Assembly: GCF_009856525.1 (NCBI RefSeq)
Contig: NZ_CP047224.1
Coordinates: 62,001-126,000, forward strand
Direction of reading: 5' to 3'
DNA length: 64,000 nt
From: Neorickettsia findlayensis
Lineage (GTDB): Bacteria > Pseudomonadota > Alphaproteobacteria > Rickettsiales > Anaplasmataceae
The notes under the pieces were generated by a model. That model was not told where the DNA came from. It was given only the letters and a program-made list of their open reading frames with translations, and did no database searches. The position numbers were made by a program, and so were the translations under genes. Below are positions 26,510 through 36,282 of this stretch, piece after piece; position 1 is the stretch's first letter; each line of letters starts with the position of its first letter.

Positions 26510-27391
26510 ATGGACAAAAATCAGTGGATAGCATTAGGAGTCGGACTCGGATTAGGCCTCCTACTCCTAGCAGTTATGATTTATTGTATCTGGCGGTCAC
26601 GTGGGAAGGTGCTTCCTGGAGAGGGTACTGTGGAGCATCGCATAAAAGCTGCCCTTGGAAGTGTGAGCAGCACAGTTAGAGTCGAAGATGTCGCTGAGTT
26701 TCCTGTTACGAGAGATTGCTTTAGTGCAGATGGGCTTTTAGGTCCGGCTGGGTCAACTGAACTGAACTGGGATACTCACGTAGTAATTGTGGATACAAGT
26801 CCAACTCCACTCACCCATGATATCTACCCTGGTGATGGTCCTCAAGGTTCTTTGTATAAGGCTCTCGGAATTGTTGGTGCTCCGGTTTCTAAAGTTGAAA
26901 GGAAGCTTAGTCGTCGTTGTTGTGCCGAAGTTGTCCGTGGTCCACAAGGTTGCACTGCTGCAGGGAAAAGCTGGATTCTTGTGCATCTTGTTTGTCCTGA
27001 CTTGCATGAGCCTAGTGAGGGAGTGACTGGGGATGATATGGGGGAGATGCTCGGTCAATCAGCGGCGGCTCTTGCTGGATCCCTGATTGCTACCTGTGTT
27101 GATGATATAGAAAAGCAACATGGTAAAGGTGCTTGCGCTATCTTGGTACAACCTCCGTTTTCACAGCAACATGCTGGTGTGCTACCACGGGAAGGCCAAG
27201 TCGCTCGTTTTGCTGAGTGCCTGCGTGTTATGCTTAGGTCTACTGGGCGCTGCGCTTTTAAATCACTGAACGCGCCAATTAAGGTTTGTTGTGAAAATAA
27301 AGAGCTGCAGAAGGCTGCTGTTAAAGCAGTGAAAGAGGCGGAAAAAGAACTAGGAGAAGGAGGTGGCTGGCTCTCCAGGCTATTTTGTTAG
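26510..27391 (+). CDS. Membrane-anchored macro-domain-like protein, array member 3 (293 aa)
   Basis: The N-terminal helix (about residues 7-27; begins MDKNQWIALGVGLG) is shared almost exactly with member 4. Domain landmarks: HVVIVDTSP (90-98), GDGPQGSLYKALGIVGAPV (108-126, a glycine loop), VVRGPQGCTAAGKSWILVHL (141-160) followed by VCPD, ACAILVQPPF, and IKVCCENKELQKAAV at the end. This is one of the clearest fits to the macro pattern G-x-A-x-x-T-x-G-x-L-x-x-x-x-V-I-H. The ATG follows AGGGGGG. No pseudogenising change seen. Confidence 0.72.
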   Translation: MDKNQWIALGVGLGLGLLLLAVMIYCIWRSRGKVLPGEGTVEHRIKAALGSVSSTVRVEDVAEFPVTRDCFSADGLLGPAGSTELNWDTHVVIVDTSPTPLTHDIYPGDGPQGSLYKALGIVGAPVSKVERKLSRRCCAEVVRGPQGCTAAGKSWILVHLVCPDLHEPSEGVTGDDMGEMLGQSAAALAGSLIATCVDDIEKQHGKGACAILVQPPFSQQHAGVLPREGQVARFAECLRVMLRSTGRCAFKSLNAPIKVCCENKELQKAAVKAVKEAEKELGEGGGWLSRLFC

Positions 27392-27423
27392 CAAAACGAT
27401 AGTTCAGCGCTATTTGCTTTAAG

Positions 27424-27548
27424 TAAATATTTCAAGATTTCTTAAGATTTATTATTTTACGTTATAATATTTGATAGAACCACGTTGCAATCTTTAATAG
27501 AAACAGTAAAATAATTAAACTTTTAATGATAGCAAGTTAGGGGGGCTT
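27424..27548 (+). promoter_or_regulatory. Conserved upstream element of the macro-like array, copy 3
   Basis: TATAAT at 27463-27468 has the same flanks as copy 2, followed by ACCACGTTGCAATCTTTAAT and GTTAGGGGGG before the ATG at 27549. Confidence 0.55.
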
Positions 27549-28463
27549 ATGGACAAAAATCAATGGATAGCATTAGGAGTAGCTTTGGGTCTATTAGTCT
27601 TGCTACTCTTAGCAGCTATGTTCTATTGTCTCCATTTGTTATTTAGGAGACGTGCTTCGTTAACAGCTGACAAAGAAGAGGAAGGCGAGCAGCTTTTACC
27701 CGAAGGATCTCCGGTTCCTCACCCTAAAGATCAGGTTCCAGTGAAACCGGCAGCACTTCCGCCTTTTCATCTTGCAAGTCCCGAACTCGGACCGCAAAAA
27801 ATACAAATTTATGGGCAACGCAATTGTTATCTATCCCAAGAGGGAATTTTAGGCGTGAAACCTGGAGAACAAGGACACAAGTGGAGAGGTAATGTGATAG
27901 TCCTAGATCCAAGTGGGACAATTTTCCAGACACGTTGCTATTCTGGAGGTGGTGCCTCGGGTGCCTTGTATGCAGCTCTGGGAGTTTATGGCGAAGCGGT
28001 TGGACAGGTTGTGTCAAGTGCTCTTGCTAGGTCGCGTGTAGTCGTTAACCCATCTATCTTTATTGGTAGGCATTACCGGGTGCATGTTGTACACCTTCAG
28101 TCTCCAGATATGCGTAGGCGCGATGGTGGCGAAGCCAGTGTCCGTGTCCTGAAAATGCAGCTCCTGCTTCTATTCCTTGAGGCTTTTTCAGTTATTCGGC
28201 GCGAGAGTTTTCCTGGGGACTCTATTATCATGATGCCGCTGGTGGCTTCGGGTATACATTCTGGAGGGATAGGAACTCAAGATTATTGTCGTGCTTTTTG
28301 TGATGCGTTTTGTACTGCTGCTGCGGAGCTTGGCGGTGGTGATCTAGTTGCAGCTTTAGGTGTACAAGAGCTGAGGATTTGTTGCTACGGTACGGATACA
28401 CAACGTGCTTTAGCTGAAGTAATGGCCCAACGAGCTATTACAGGCAGAGGTGCACTTGATTAG
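27549..28463 (+). CDS. Membrane-anchored macro-domain-like protein, array member 4 (304 aa)
   Basis: The best example of the family. The N-terminal helix is at about 8-31 and a basic LFRRRASL follows it. Landmarks: CYLSQEGILG (93-102), GNVIVLD (114-120), a glycine loop YSGGGASGALYAALG (131-145), HYRVHVVHLQSPD (175-187), SIIMMPLVASGIHSGGIG (225-242), and LRICCYG with a final helix (275-292). Each has a counterpart in macro domains, where the loop reads GGGV-x-x-AI, the strand IH-x-VGP, and the second loop P-x-I-S-x-G-I-Y. The canonical NAAN is replaced by LDPSG. The 3' end is identical to that of member 1 through the 652-bp repeat. Function inferred from fold only. Confidence 0.75.
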   Translation: MDKNQWIALGVALGLLVLLLLAAMFYCLHLLFRRRASLTADKEEEGEQLLPEGSPVPHPKDQVPVKPAALPPFHLASPELGPQKIQIYGQRNCYLSQEGILGVKPGEQGHKWRGNVIVLDPSGTIFQTRCYSGGGASGALYAALGVYGEAVGQVVSSALARSRVVVNPSIFIGRHYRVHVVHLQSPDMRRRDGGEASVRVLKMQLLLLFLEAFSVIRRESFPGDSIIMMPLVASGIHSGGIGTQDYCRAFCDAFCTAAAELGGGDLVAALGVQELRICCYGTDTQRALAEVMAQRAITGRGALD

Positions 28464-29027
28464 TACAGGTTGGCGCTCTTGCTGCTCTGGAAGGTAGCGT
28501 TTCTATAAATGCTCTTTACAGTGTGGCTTGCTCACCTAAAGCGTGGTGGAATACTGACGTAGTAATTATTGGTACAGAGAACGTGGGTGCTCTTATTTAT
28601 CATCGTACCCTAGGTGTCCTTTATACGAGGCTCTCGGAATTGTTGGTACTAAAATCAAAAGATCTGCACCGGTCACGATTGATGGTGTTCAAGTTTTCTG
28701 CGGTCCACGAGGTCGCACTCCTGCAGGGAGAAACTGGATGATTGTGCATGCTATTCCTAATGCCTATTATCAGATTGATCGAATGAAAAATGCGTCTGTT
28801 GTGCGGCATCATCTCAGTAGTTTTGCAAATATTCTCTCCGGTTAGGAGTTTGCCAAATATGTTAATGGGGAGGTGGGACAGTCTTTGGGTCCAGGTTGTG
28901 TGCCCCCAACTATCTTGATAGAGTCCCCATTGTTAACAGAGCCTGACGAAATGCGTCATTTTGCTTGGTGCCTTGCTACTCAGCCTGGTGTGGAGAAGGA
29001 TGGTGTTCTGTCCTATATGAATTTGCC
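28376..29027 (+). repeat. 652-bp direct repeat, copy 2
   Basis: Partner of 24259-24910, with a single mismatch. It covers the last ~30 codons of array member 4 and the pseudogene that follows. Confidence 0.95.
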
Positions 29028-29142
29028 CGGTAAGGTTTGTTGTGCATGGGAAGCGCTGCAGGATTCTGCGCTCGATGGAGTGAGAGATGCTGTAAAAGAG
29101 CGCTCACAGGAAAGGTCTTCACAAGAAGGGAGAGGAATATAG
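28464..29142 (+). pseudogene. Macro-like array pseudogene 2, frameshifted and headless
   Basis: Same lesions as the first pseudogene: no anchor region, the frameshift in LYEALGI (near 28610-28622), and a TAG at 28843-28845. It ends differently, with a single complete C-terminal block (GKVCCAWEALQDSALDG, then VRDAVKERSQER) like that of member 2. Sharing identical lesions means the decay preceded the copying. Frames downstream of the stop are open but have no obvious start signal. Confidence 0.85.
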
Positions 29143-29419
29143 CAGCTATCCTATATTTCGTGTTTTAGCTAAAACGATAGTTCAGCAAACAGATATGGAT
29201 GCTGCATCAGCGAGTTAGTGTAGCGTTCAAGTGATGGGGGTCACAGCATTTATGTGGTGAGCTGCAGGGTTTAGGTGTGTGAATCTCATCTTCTCAATCG
29301 TGATTCGGTTGCGGTTTGTGTGTTATTAGTCTCTTTTTAATCTAAAAAGTATATGCTGATTCTACAATCAAAACTTGGGTAGTTGATCGGATTAAGTAAA
29401 ACTTGTAAAGGAGAATAGT

Positions 29420-30310
29420 ATGTGGTGGAGGTGCTTGTGTGTCGCTTTGCTGCTGAGTGCAGCGTTTTTGTTATTCTCCTTTCTGCTATCTTTCGTATTA
29501 TGTACTTATAAGATTCCGTTAGGGCGTGGAAAAGACGTTGTTCATGCCGATCCGCCGCGGTCATTTTTTAGGCAGATCGATGCCAAGTTATTGCATGTAG
29601 AGGATTTTCAAATGCACGGATGCTATCTATCTTCGGAGAATCTGTTGGGTTGCGATAATGATGAAGAGGTTTATCCACAATGGGGCGGAAGTGTAATAGT
29701 TGTTGATCCAAATGAAAGAATTGTTTTACATGGAAAGTATGACGGATCAGGTGTGTTTGGGAAGATGTACCACAGTCTGCGAATCTTTGGGCATAATCCT
29801 TTTTATTATGTAAGTAGGGAGTGCTTGTTAAAGTACGGTGTGTGTACGTCACTTCAATTTAGCACTTATACTTCGTGCGTTTTTCTGTTGCACTCCAGTC
29901 CTCCATATATACCTCTTACCCGTAATGAGAAAGAGTACTCATTCGCATGCAAGGTGCTTAAAAAGCGATTTCTACTAATCTTGCGGTTAGCAAAAGATCA
30001 GAGTCATTCTTATATCGGTAAAATTACGAACATTTACATCCCATTTTTGCATAATGTAGAAAGTTTTACTGCTAGTGAGAAGGAACTGTATATGGATTTA
30101 TTCGCAAATGCGTTTAGTGAAGCAGTAACCGAGCTTTTACGTCAAACTACCGAATCCTTATCCGAGTTCATAAAGATACCCGATATAAGGATTTGTTGTG
30201 GAAGTCTTGCTATGCGAGACATGCTGGAGTTAGCATTTGAGCGTGAATTTGAACGTAGTCGCTCGGTTGCGGAAGCTTCCTTAAAAGGTTGTATTGCCAG
30301 GATGATTTAG
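29420..30310 (+). CDS. Membrane-anchored macro-domain-like protein, array member 5, diverged (296 aa)
   Basis: The ATG follows AAGGAG at seven bases, not the GGGGGG element of members 2-4. The N-terminal helix is at about residues 7-32. Domain blocks are recognisable: GCYLSSENLLG, WGGSVIVVDPN, YDGSGVFGKMYHSLRIFG (glycine-loop position), CVFLLHSSPP, NIYIPFLHNV, and IRICCGSLAMRDML. Most other positions have changed, so it is an older branch of the family than members 2-4. The frame is intact. Function unknown apart from the fold inference. Confidence 0.66.
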   Translation: MWWRCLCVALLLSAAFLLFSFLLSFVLCTYKIPLGRGKDVVHADPPRSFFRQIDAKLLHVEDFQMHGCYLSSENLLGCDNDEEVYPQWGGSVIVVDPNERIVLHGKYDGSGVFGKMYHSLRIFGHNPFYYVSRECLLKYGVCTSLQFSTYTSCVFLLHSSPPYIPLTRNEKEYSFACKVLKKRFLLILRLAKDQSHSYIGKITNIYIPFLHNVESFTASEKELYMDLFANAFSEAVTELLRQTTESLSEFIKIPDIRICCGSLAMRDMLELAFEREFERSRSVAEASLKGCIARMI

Positions 30311-30933
30311 CAACTCAATGAGAAATGTGTTATTGCCAGAGGAATTAGATTTCGGAGATTGGTACAGCAGTTCTATTTTCTTAGTTTTGACTTATGGGAC
30401 GCGTTGTCTGTCGTGATTCCTGCTGTTTGTGTATTTTGATAAGTACATTTCTAAAGTGATCGACCATAGTATCAACGTGTGAGTTCTCACTGCATGGTGA
30501 TAATTTTTTCTGTTTTGGCGGACCTTTGTAGGATAAACGTCCTCTGCCCGAATCTCATCGGAAGTTCTAGGTATGCATAAGGTACTCATTTGTTCTGGGA
30601 GTCAAGTAAAATTGTTATTTGGTACTCGAAGAGATATGTATGGCTGGTAATAAACAAGTCGCACATAGGTAAACCCACTCAAAACAAAAATAAGTTAGCC
30701 TGCGGTATAATAGAAAAATTAAGTTTCTTGTTATATTGTAAAATCTGTAATACCGTACTACAGATATGTGACATCATATAGAATAAAGTGCTGGGATGTG
30801 AGCTGTAGTTGCATGCTTTTTTCTGCCTATTTCTTGGGACATACAGCTAAAATATTTGAATGATTTTGGCTTATGTCATAAAAGGATAGTGTTGGGTTTT
30901 GCTCCATTGTCTTAAGTATTACGCGCGTAGGCT
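30311..30933. other. 623-bp gap within the macro-like array
   Basis: Two short frames (30392-30589 reverse, 30590-30781 forward) have no ribosome-binding site or resemblance to anything. I see no pseudogene remnant of the family here. Confidence 0.4.
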
Positions 30934-31707
30934 ATGTTTCCTGCCGATAGAAATGACGTTCTTGTGTCTTGCCTGGCAGCAGTGGTGCTTTTATCCATTG
31001 TTGCGTTTTACTTTTCGCACAAGGTTATCTCAAAAAAACGAAAATTTAAGGAACGAACTGCCGTACCGTCAGTAGAAAGGGCATCTTCAACACCGCAATC
31101 TGAAGGGAAACCAAATGCTCAACCATCTGTCCCAAGTAATGTTGTTCAATGTTGCCATCCAGTTCTTCCGATTTCTCTTCTTAGAAAATTAAGTGGTTGC
31201 ATAATATCGCAAGAAGAGATAGTAATTTTTTGCAACCAAGGTAAAAAATTTTCAGGTAGGAGAACAGTTATTGCGGAAGTATCCAAAGGAGACTTTTCTT
31301 CACAGGATGGGTTTCAATGCGATGGTAATATTATGAGGGTCCGAGGGGTTCTTCCGACTGGAGTGCCATTGTCAGATGCGTTTACGCGGTTTTTCACGTG
31401 TGTTTTTACAACTGTAGCAACACGGGGCGCATTATCTGGTGTGACAAATGGAGCAACGTTATACATTCCTTTTCCAATACAGCCTCTAGAGCAGGGAGAA
31501 GCATATGATGCATATGCCTCAGCATTCGTGGAGGGATTAGTTTTTGCTTCTGTATCATGTTCTGGTTCTGAAGGCTTGGTTCGTGCATTGGGTTTAGAGG
31601 AGATAAGATTCTGTTGTGGGAGTTCCAGTGCGTTTCAAATACTTGTCAGTGCATTTAATAACAGCACAACAGTTCAACAGGCTGTAGGGTACAGGGCCCT
31701 AAAATAA
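30934..31707 (+). CDS. Macro-like array member 6, reduced (257 aa)
   Basis: N-terminal helix at about residues 8-28, then a basic segment (HKVISKKRKFKER). The entry motif GCIISQEEIV and the exit motif IRFCCGSSSAFQIL match the family, and an internal TLYIPFPIQPLEQGEAYDAY (IP strand plus loop) is retained. The glycine-loop and LY-x-ALG segments are missing, so ligand binding as in a macro domain would be impaired. It may be a remnant with a changed role. The start ATG has only a weak TAGG upstream. Confidence 0.6.
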   Translation: MFPADRNDVLVSCLAAVVLLSIVAFYFSHKVISKKRKFKERTAVPSVERASSTPQSEGKPNAQPSVPSNVVQCCHPVLPISLLRKLSGCIISQEEIVIFCNQGKKFSGRRTVIAEVSKGDFSSQDGFQCDGNIMRVRGVLPTGVPLSDAFTRFFTCVFTTVATRGALSGVTNGATLYIPFPIQPLEQGEAYDAYASAFVEGLVFASVSCSGSEGLVRALGLEEIRFCCGSSSAFQILVSAFNNSTTVQQAVGYRALK

Positions 31708-32001
31708 CAAACTATTTTATATTTTTCTATAAAACTGTTTATTTTTTTAAAAAAAATGCTAAACTGTATCCTATCGCATTGTTGTAATCCTGCACGGTAA
31801 AACTGTGTAGGTAGGCGTGTATCGGCAGTCGTAGTAATGCTTTGGTGGAATGTTTTACGTGGTCCTGCTTGGAGAAAGAGTGCGGTACTGTATATGCGAA
31901 AACAGTATAGTGTTCACCCGGATTCATCTATCAATGTGCTATCTCTTGGGTTTTAGCAGTTATAAGTTGCCGGTCGGTTTTCAGAACGTATTGTATTTGG
32001 A

Positions 32002-32913
32002 TTGTTTTTTATATTTGTGATTTCGCCTTATTTGTTTTCCAACCTCACACCAGATCAGGAAAAGGCACTGTGTCTCTTTATAGCTATAGTACTTTTCATC
32101 CTGTTTACTGTGCTTACGACATATATGCTGTATAGCTGTTGCGAAGCAAGTGAAAAAGTGGTGCATACTCAACAACGACAGTTACAGGCACCAGTATGTG
32201 TTGTTTTTATACCAGAGACTAAGGTCAGTGCACCAAGTGTTACTCCAGTTGGCGGTGTCGGGCCTGCTCTTCTTGATCAATTTAAGCGATACGTGTTTAT
32301 TGATCCATGTGGTAAAGTGTCTTCAACTGTTGCTAAACTTAGCGGAGAATCTGTCTCTGTGCTAACGAATCCCGCCCTACCTGTTGCTGTAGCTCCCTCT
32401 ACAATAGAAGGGCTTATAGGGGCTGGTGGTGTCGATGTAGGTACTCCGTTTGCCGCTCAAGTGGATAGTATGTCTTTGCATTTGGCTGCTTCTGTTACTC
32501 AGGCTCTTGGACATGTTACAGAGCCCAATCAAGGGTACCTTCTAACGTCTGCTTCGGAAAACCGCTTATGTGTAGTGTGTGATTCAAGATTTTTCTCATC
32601 TGGAGTAACTCGGCATGGATATGCAGATCATGCTCCTGTAGTGCCATCCCCACATGTTGCGGCGAGTGCATGGGCTAGAGGGATCTTCGGGTGGATGCAG
32701 CCGCTGAGGCAACCGGGTGGTATTTTAGAATCTCTGAGAGTAAGGGTTGTAGTGCCTAATCCGGAGTTTCGGTATCATTTTATCACTATTTGGCGCAACC
32801 TTGCTGCTTTTTCTGGTCATGAAATGAGGGATGCGATAGAGGTTTGCTGTGCGTCGGAGCTTTTCCTTGCATCTGGGCCGTCTTGTGATGTACAAGGTCC
32901 ATTAAGGAATTAG
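32002..32913 (+). CDS. Probable macro-like array member 7, strongly diverged (about 303 aa)
   Basis: Starts at TTG because no ATG is available upstream of the membrane helix (about residues 23-45); the true start is uncertain. After a polar linker, YVFIDPCGKV matches the first strand of the family, and the last block (IEVCCASELFLA) matches the closing strand. The middle has LIGAGGVDVGTPFAAQVD in place of the glycine loop and VVVPNPEFR in place of the IP strand. Assignment rests on position, topology and the two end motifs. It is the last gene of the array. Confidence 0.55.
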   Translation: MFFIFVISPYLFSNLTPDQEKALCLFIAIVLFILFTVLTTYMLYSCCEASEKVVHTQQRQLQAPVCVVFIPETKVSAPSVTPVGGVGPALLDQFKRYVFIDPCGKVSSTVAKLSGESVSVLTNPALPVAVAPSTIEGLIGAGGVDVGTPFAAQVDSMSLHLAASVTQALGHVTEPNQGYLLTSASENRLCVVCDSRFFSSGVTRHGYADHAPVVPSPHVAASAWARGIFGWMQPLRQPGGILESLRVRVVVPNPEFRYHFITIWRNLAAFSGHEMRDAIEVCCASELFLASGPSCDVQGPLRN

Positions 32914-33378
32914 TGCTTAGGGCACCATAGAGGGGGTTGTCTCTGGATTTTTCCACAGCGGTAAATTAGGAGCCCGCTTTTGTATGCTAGAAGCTCTCCA
33001 TGTCCGTCTTTTGGATCGCTTATTTTTAAGCATCTGAGCTGTTGTGCGCAGTTTAGGATTTGTTTCTCCAGAAATATTATCTTCGTGGGTGGTGCAACCT
33101 GTACAAACAGCTCTATAGTTAAATACTTTACTTAGAATGCCGTTCTGCCTTAGTGCTTTTGATTGAACTGTGATTCAGTGATTAAGGGAATCTATGATGG
33201 TGAGTGTACTTTTTTGCTTTTAAGAAGAAGCTTTAGCCTATATTAGGTATCCCGTGTGTATATTTGGCTTAGTTATACTGAGGTGTTGACATATAGAATA
33301 GGATTGCGGTGTCCATACAAGACGAATGTCTGCAATCCTATTCTTCATAACGCACCAAATGTTTATATCCAATTCTTG
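32914..33378. other. 465-bp gap between the array and clpB (convergent)
   Basis: No gene seen. It contains the strong hairpin at 33296-33343, described separately. Confidence 0.45.
33296..33343 (-). terminator. 12-bp perfect hairpin downstream of clpB
   Basis: GAATAGGATTGC (33296-33307) pairs perfectly with GCAATCCTATTC (33332-33343) around a 24-base loop, 36 bases after the clpB stop. It lies between convergent transcripts and could end both. It lacks a long T-run, so it may stabilise 3' ends rather than terminate. Confidence 0.55.
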
Positions 33379-35949
33379 CTAAGATTGGATTTCTAGCTTG
33401 TCACCAATTTTATCGAATGTAATCTTGCCATTTTCAGGTAGGCTACCCGACAGGATTGCTTGTGCTAGTGGATTATGAACGTATTGCTGAATCACACGTT
33501 TTAATGGTCGAGCACCGTATACTGGATGATACCCCTGTTCACACAGCCACTTCTTGGCTTCGTGAGTAAAAGAAAGGTGGAGGTTCTTGCTTTTTATGCG
33601 TTCCTGTAGCTTATGCAATTGAATCTCCAGTATCTGTTCTATGTTTTCTTTGCTCAAGCGATTGAAGAAAAGGATCTCGTCAAGGCGGTTCAGAAACTCA
33701 GGACGGAAGAATTGCCTGACTATCTCTAATATTTTAGTTTTCTCAACCTCAGTGATTTGTGTAGCTTCCGATAAAACATCTGATCCCAAGTTTGATGTAA
33801 GAATTAATATTGTATTTTTAAAATCAACGACATGACCTTGGGTATCGGTTAGTCTGCCCTCGTCTAATACTTGAAGCAATATATTGAACACATCATGATG
33901 TGCTTTTTCTACTTCGTCGAATAGGATTACTTGATATGGACGCCGTCTTACTGCTTCGGTAAGTATTCCACCTTCCTCATACCCGACATATCCAGGAGGT
34001 GCGCCTATCAATCGTGCTACGGCATGTTTTTCCATATATTCGGACATATCAATGCGAAGCAGTGCTGTTTCATCATCGAAAAGGAACTTTGCTAGTGCTT
34101 TGCTTAGCTCTGTTTTTCCAACACCTGTTGAACCTAAAAACATGAAAGATCCAAGCGGACGATTCGCATCTTGGACACCAGCTCTAGAGCGTCTTACCGC
34201 ACTGCTGACTGCTTCTACTGCTTCATCTTGTCCTATGACGTGCTTTTTCAGCTCATCTGCTATCTTTAAAAGTCTTTGTTGTTCACTCCCCATCATTTTT
34301 TCAACAGGGATTCCTGTCCATTTGGCAACGACGTTTGCTATGTCGTCCTCTGTAACCTCTCTCTTTAGAAGTGTACCGCCCACTTGTTTTTCTTCATTGG
34401 TCAATCTATTTTCCAAGTCTGGAATGGTACCGTATAGGATCTTTCCTGCGGTTGCAAGATCACCGTTCCTCTGTGCAATCTCAAGCGAATACCTTGCTTC
34501 GTTGAGTTCCTCTTTCAATTTTTGTATCTCCTTAAGCTTTGACTTTTCAGCTTGCCAGGCGCTTTCGAGATCCGCTTGTCTTTTTTCAAGACCTTCTAGA
34601 TCCTGCTTTATTTTTTCCAATCTGCCAATAGAATTGGCATCCTTTTCTTTTTTCAGTGCTTCTGCTTCTATTTTTAGTTGTATGATTTTCCTGTCGAGTT
34701 CATCTATTACCTCAGGTTTGCTGTCAGATTCAATCCTAATCTTACTTGCAGCCTCGTCCATTAAGTCTATAGCCTTATCTGGAAGGAATCTGTCTGTGAT
34801 ATACCGATTTGAGAGAACTGCAGCGGAGACAACTGCGCTGTCAGCAATTCTTATTCCGTGGTGGACTTCATACTTCTCTTTTATGCCGCGCAGTATTGAA
34901 ATGGTATCCTCTTCTGTAGGCTGTCCAACGAAAATCGGCTGAAATCTCCTTGCTAGTGCGGCATCCTTTTCTATGTGTTTCTTGTACTCATCCAGTGTAG
35001 TTGCACCTACGCAGTGTATTTCCCCTCGTGCAAGTGCTGGTTTTAATAAATTCGAAGCGTCCATTGCACCTTCTGTTGCACCCGCACCTACGAGCGTGTG
35101 GAGCTCATCTATAAACAGAACGACGCTACCTGCAGAATCTGCAAGTTCGTTGATTACTGATTTTAATCTTTCCTCGAATTCACCTCTATACTTCGAACCT
35201 GCTATTAGTGCACCTAAGTCAAGTGAAAGTAGAGAAGCGCCTGCCAAATTTTGTGGGACATCTTTTGCAACCATCCGCATTGCAAGACCTTCAACTATTG
35301 CTGTTTTACCAACGCCTGGATCGCCAATAAGTACCGGATTATTCTTTGTTCGTCTAGAAAGGACCTGCATCACCCTCCGGATTTCTTCGTCTCTGCCGAT
35401 AACTGGGTCAAGTTTTCCCGAGCGCGCAATCTCAGTTAGGTCTTTTGTATAGCGTCTAAGAGCATTGAAGTTGCTTTCCGCATTTGCAGAATCAGCCCTC
35501 CTACTTCCTCTGTTTGCATCAATGACCTGTTGTAACTTCGCTGCGTCCACACCTTGTTCTCTTAGAATTTTAGATGCTTCAGATTCTGTTGCTGCTACAC
35601 CTTGCAAGAGTCTTTCTACAGTGACGAAACTGTCCTGTGACCTTCCAGCTATTTCAATTGATGTCTGTATTGTCTGTGCTGCATCTGGCGTTAGATGAAT
35701 GTGTCCTGCACCTTGACCACTTACGGATGGCAGCTTTTTCAGTGTCAGGTCTACACTATTTAGGATCACTTCTAGATTTGCACCACACTGTTCTAGCAGT
35801 TGGTTGATAATACCATTGGTATTCTTCAGCAGCGCTCTCAATATGTGAAGCGATGTAAGCGTCTGGTGACCCATGCTTACTGCGTCTAGTTGTGCGTTTT
35901 GAATGATCGATGCTGAATTATCTGTAAATTTGTCGAACCGCATGCTCAT
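33379..35949 (-). CDS. clpB: ATP-dependent disaggregase ClpB
   Basis: ClpB works with DnaK to dissolve aggregated proteins. At 856 residues it has full length. Seen in order: the N domain ([18 protein letters not shown]), NBD1 with Walker [10 protein letters not shown] and the [17 protein letters not shown] block, the long M-domain coiled coil (about 400-520), NBD2 with Walker [10 protein letters not shown], the substrate pore loop GYVGYEEGG, and the C-terminal [12 protein letters not shown]-like block ([14 protein letters not shown]). The start ATG at 35949 is followed by a second ATG at 35943. I found no convincing heat-shock promoter. It stands alone. Confidence 0.98.
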   Translation of the reverse strand: MSMRFDKFTDNSASIIQNAQLDAVSMGHQTLTSLHILRALLKNTNGIINQLLEQCGANLEVILNSVDLTLKKLPSVSGQGAGHIHLTPDAAQTIQTSIEIAGRSQDSFVTVERLLQGVAATESEASKILREQGVDAAKLQQVIDANRGSRRADSANAESNFNALRRYTKDLTEIARSGKLDPVIGRDEEIRRVMQVLSRRTKNNPVLIGDPGVGKTAIVEGLAMRMVAKDVPQNLAGASLLSLDLGALIAGSKYRGEFEERLKSVINELADSAGSVVLFIDELHTLVGAGATEGAMDASNLLKPALARGEIHCVGATTLDEYKKHIEKDAALARRFQPIFVGQPTEEDTISILRGIKEKYEVHHGIRIADSAVVSAAVLSNRYITDRFLPDKAIDLMDEAASKIRIESDSKPEVIDELDRKIIQLKIEAEALKKEKDANSIGRLEKIKQDLEGLEKRQADLESAWQAEKSKLKEIQKLKEELNEARYSLEIAQRNGDLATAGKILYGTIPDLENRLTNEEKQVGGTLLKREVTEDDIANVVAKWTGIPVEKMMGSEQQRLLKIADELKKHVIGQDEAVEAVSSAVRRSRAGVQDANRPLGSFMFLGSTGVGKTELSKALAKFLFDDETALLRIDMSEYMEKHAVARLIGAPPGYVGYEEGGILTEAVRRRPYQVILFDEVEKAHHDVFNILLQVLDEGRLTDTQGHVVDFKNTILILTSNLGSDVLSEATQITEVEKTKILEIVRQFFRPEFLNRLDEILFFNRLSKENIEQILEIQLHKLQERIKSKNLHLSFTHEAKKWLCEQGYHPVYGARPLKRVIQQYVHNPLAQAILSGSLPENGKITFDKIGDKLEIQS

Positions 35950-36282
35950 AGTAAATAGCCTACAGTATATATAAGCATAAATTTGGCATTTTCATTAGTT
36001 AGTGAATGGTAACTTTTTCAGACTAACCAACCGCAGTAATGTATAAGCTAATGTATGCTGTTTGAGAGAATTTCCCTCATATATGGTGGATGATTTTGCA
36101 GAAGTGTCTGCTTGTTCATTCAGTTGTACACTCATGGACATGAGCACTAAAGTCCTCATGAGATATTCGGCTTACCGGTTTTCCATCTTGGTATTCTAAG
36201 GTGAACTCTTTGCTCATTGATTGCTGAAACTATACAGGTTAGGTAGAATGGAGGGATCGTCTAGCATTTTAAGGGAAGTGAC
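35950..36282. other. 333-bp divergent promoter region between clpB and the RNase gene
   Basis: AT-rich spacer. TATATATA near 35968 could be part of a clpB promoter. I see no CCCCAT-type heat-shock -10 element and no RNA gene. Confidence 0.4.

Noticed and set aside
30590-30781. 63-codon forward frame in the array gap
   Set aside because: AT-rich random composition without start signals; not related to the array family.
34052-34942. 296-codon frame antisense to clpB
   Set aside because: A shadow of the strongly conserved clpB coding sequence; no start signal or family resemblance.
35950-36282. Heat-shock sigma-factor promoter for clpB
   Set aside because: No CCCCAT-type -10 with a CTTGAA-type -35 at proper spacing could be found by eye.
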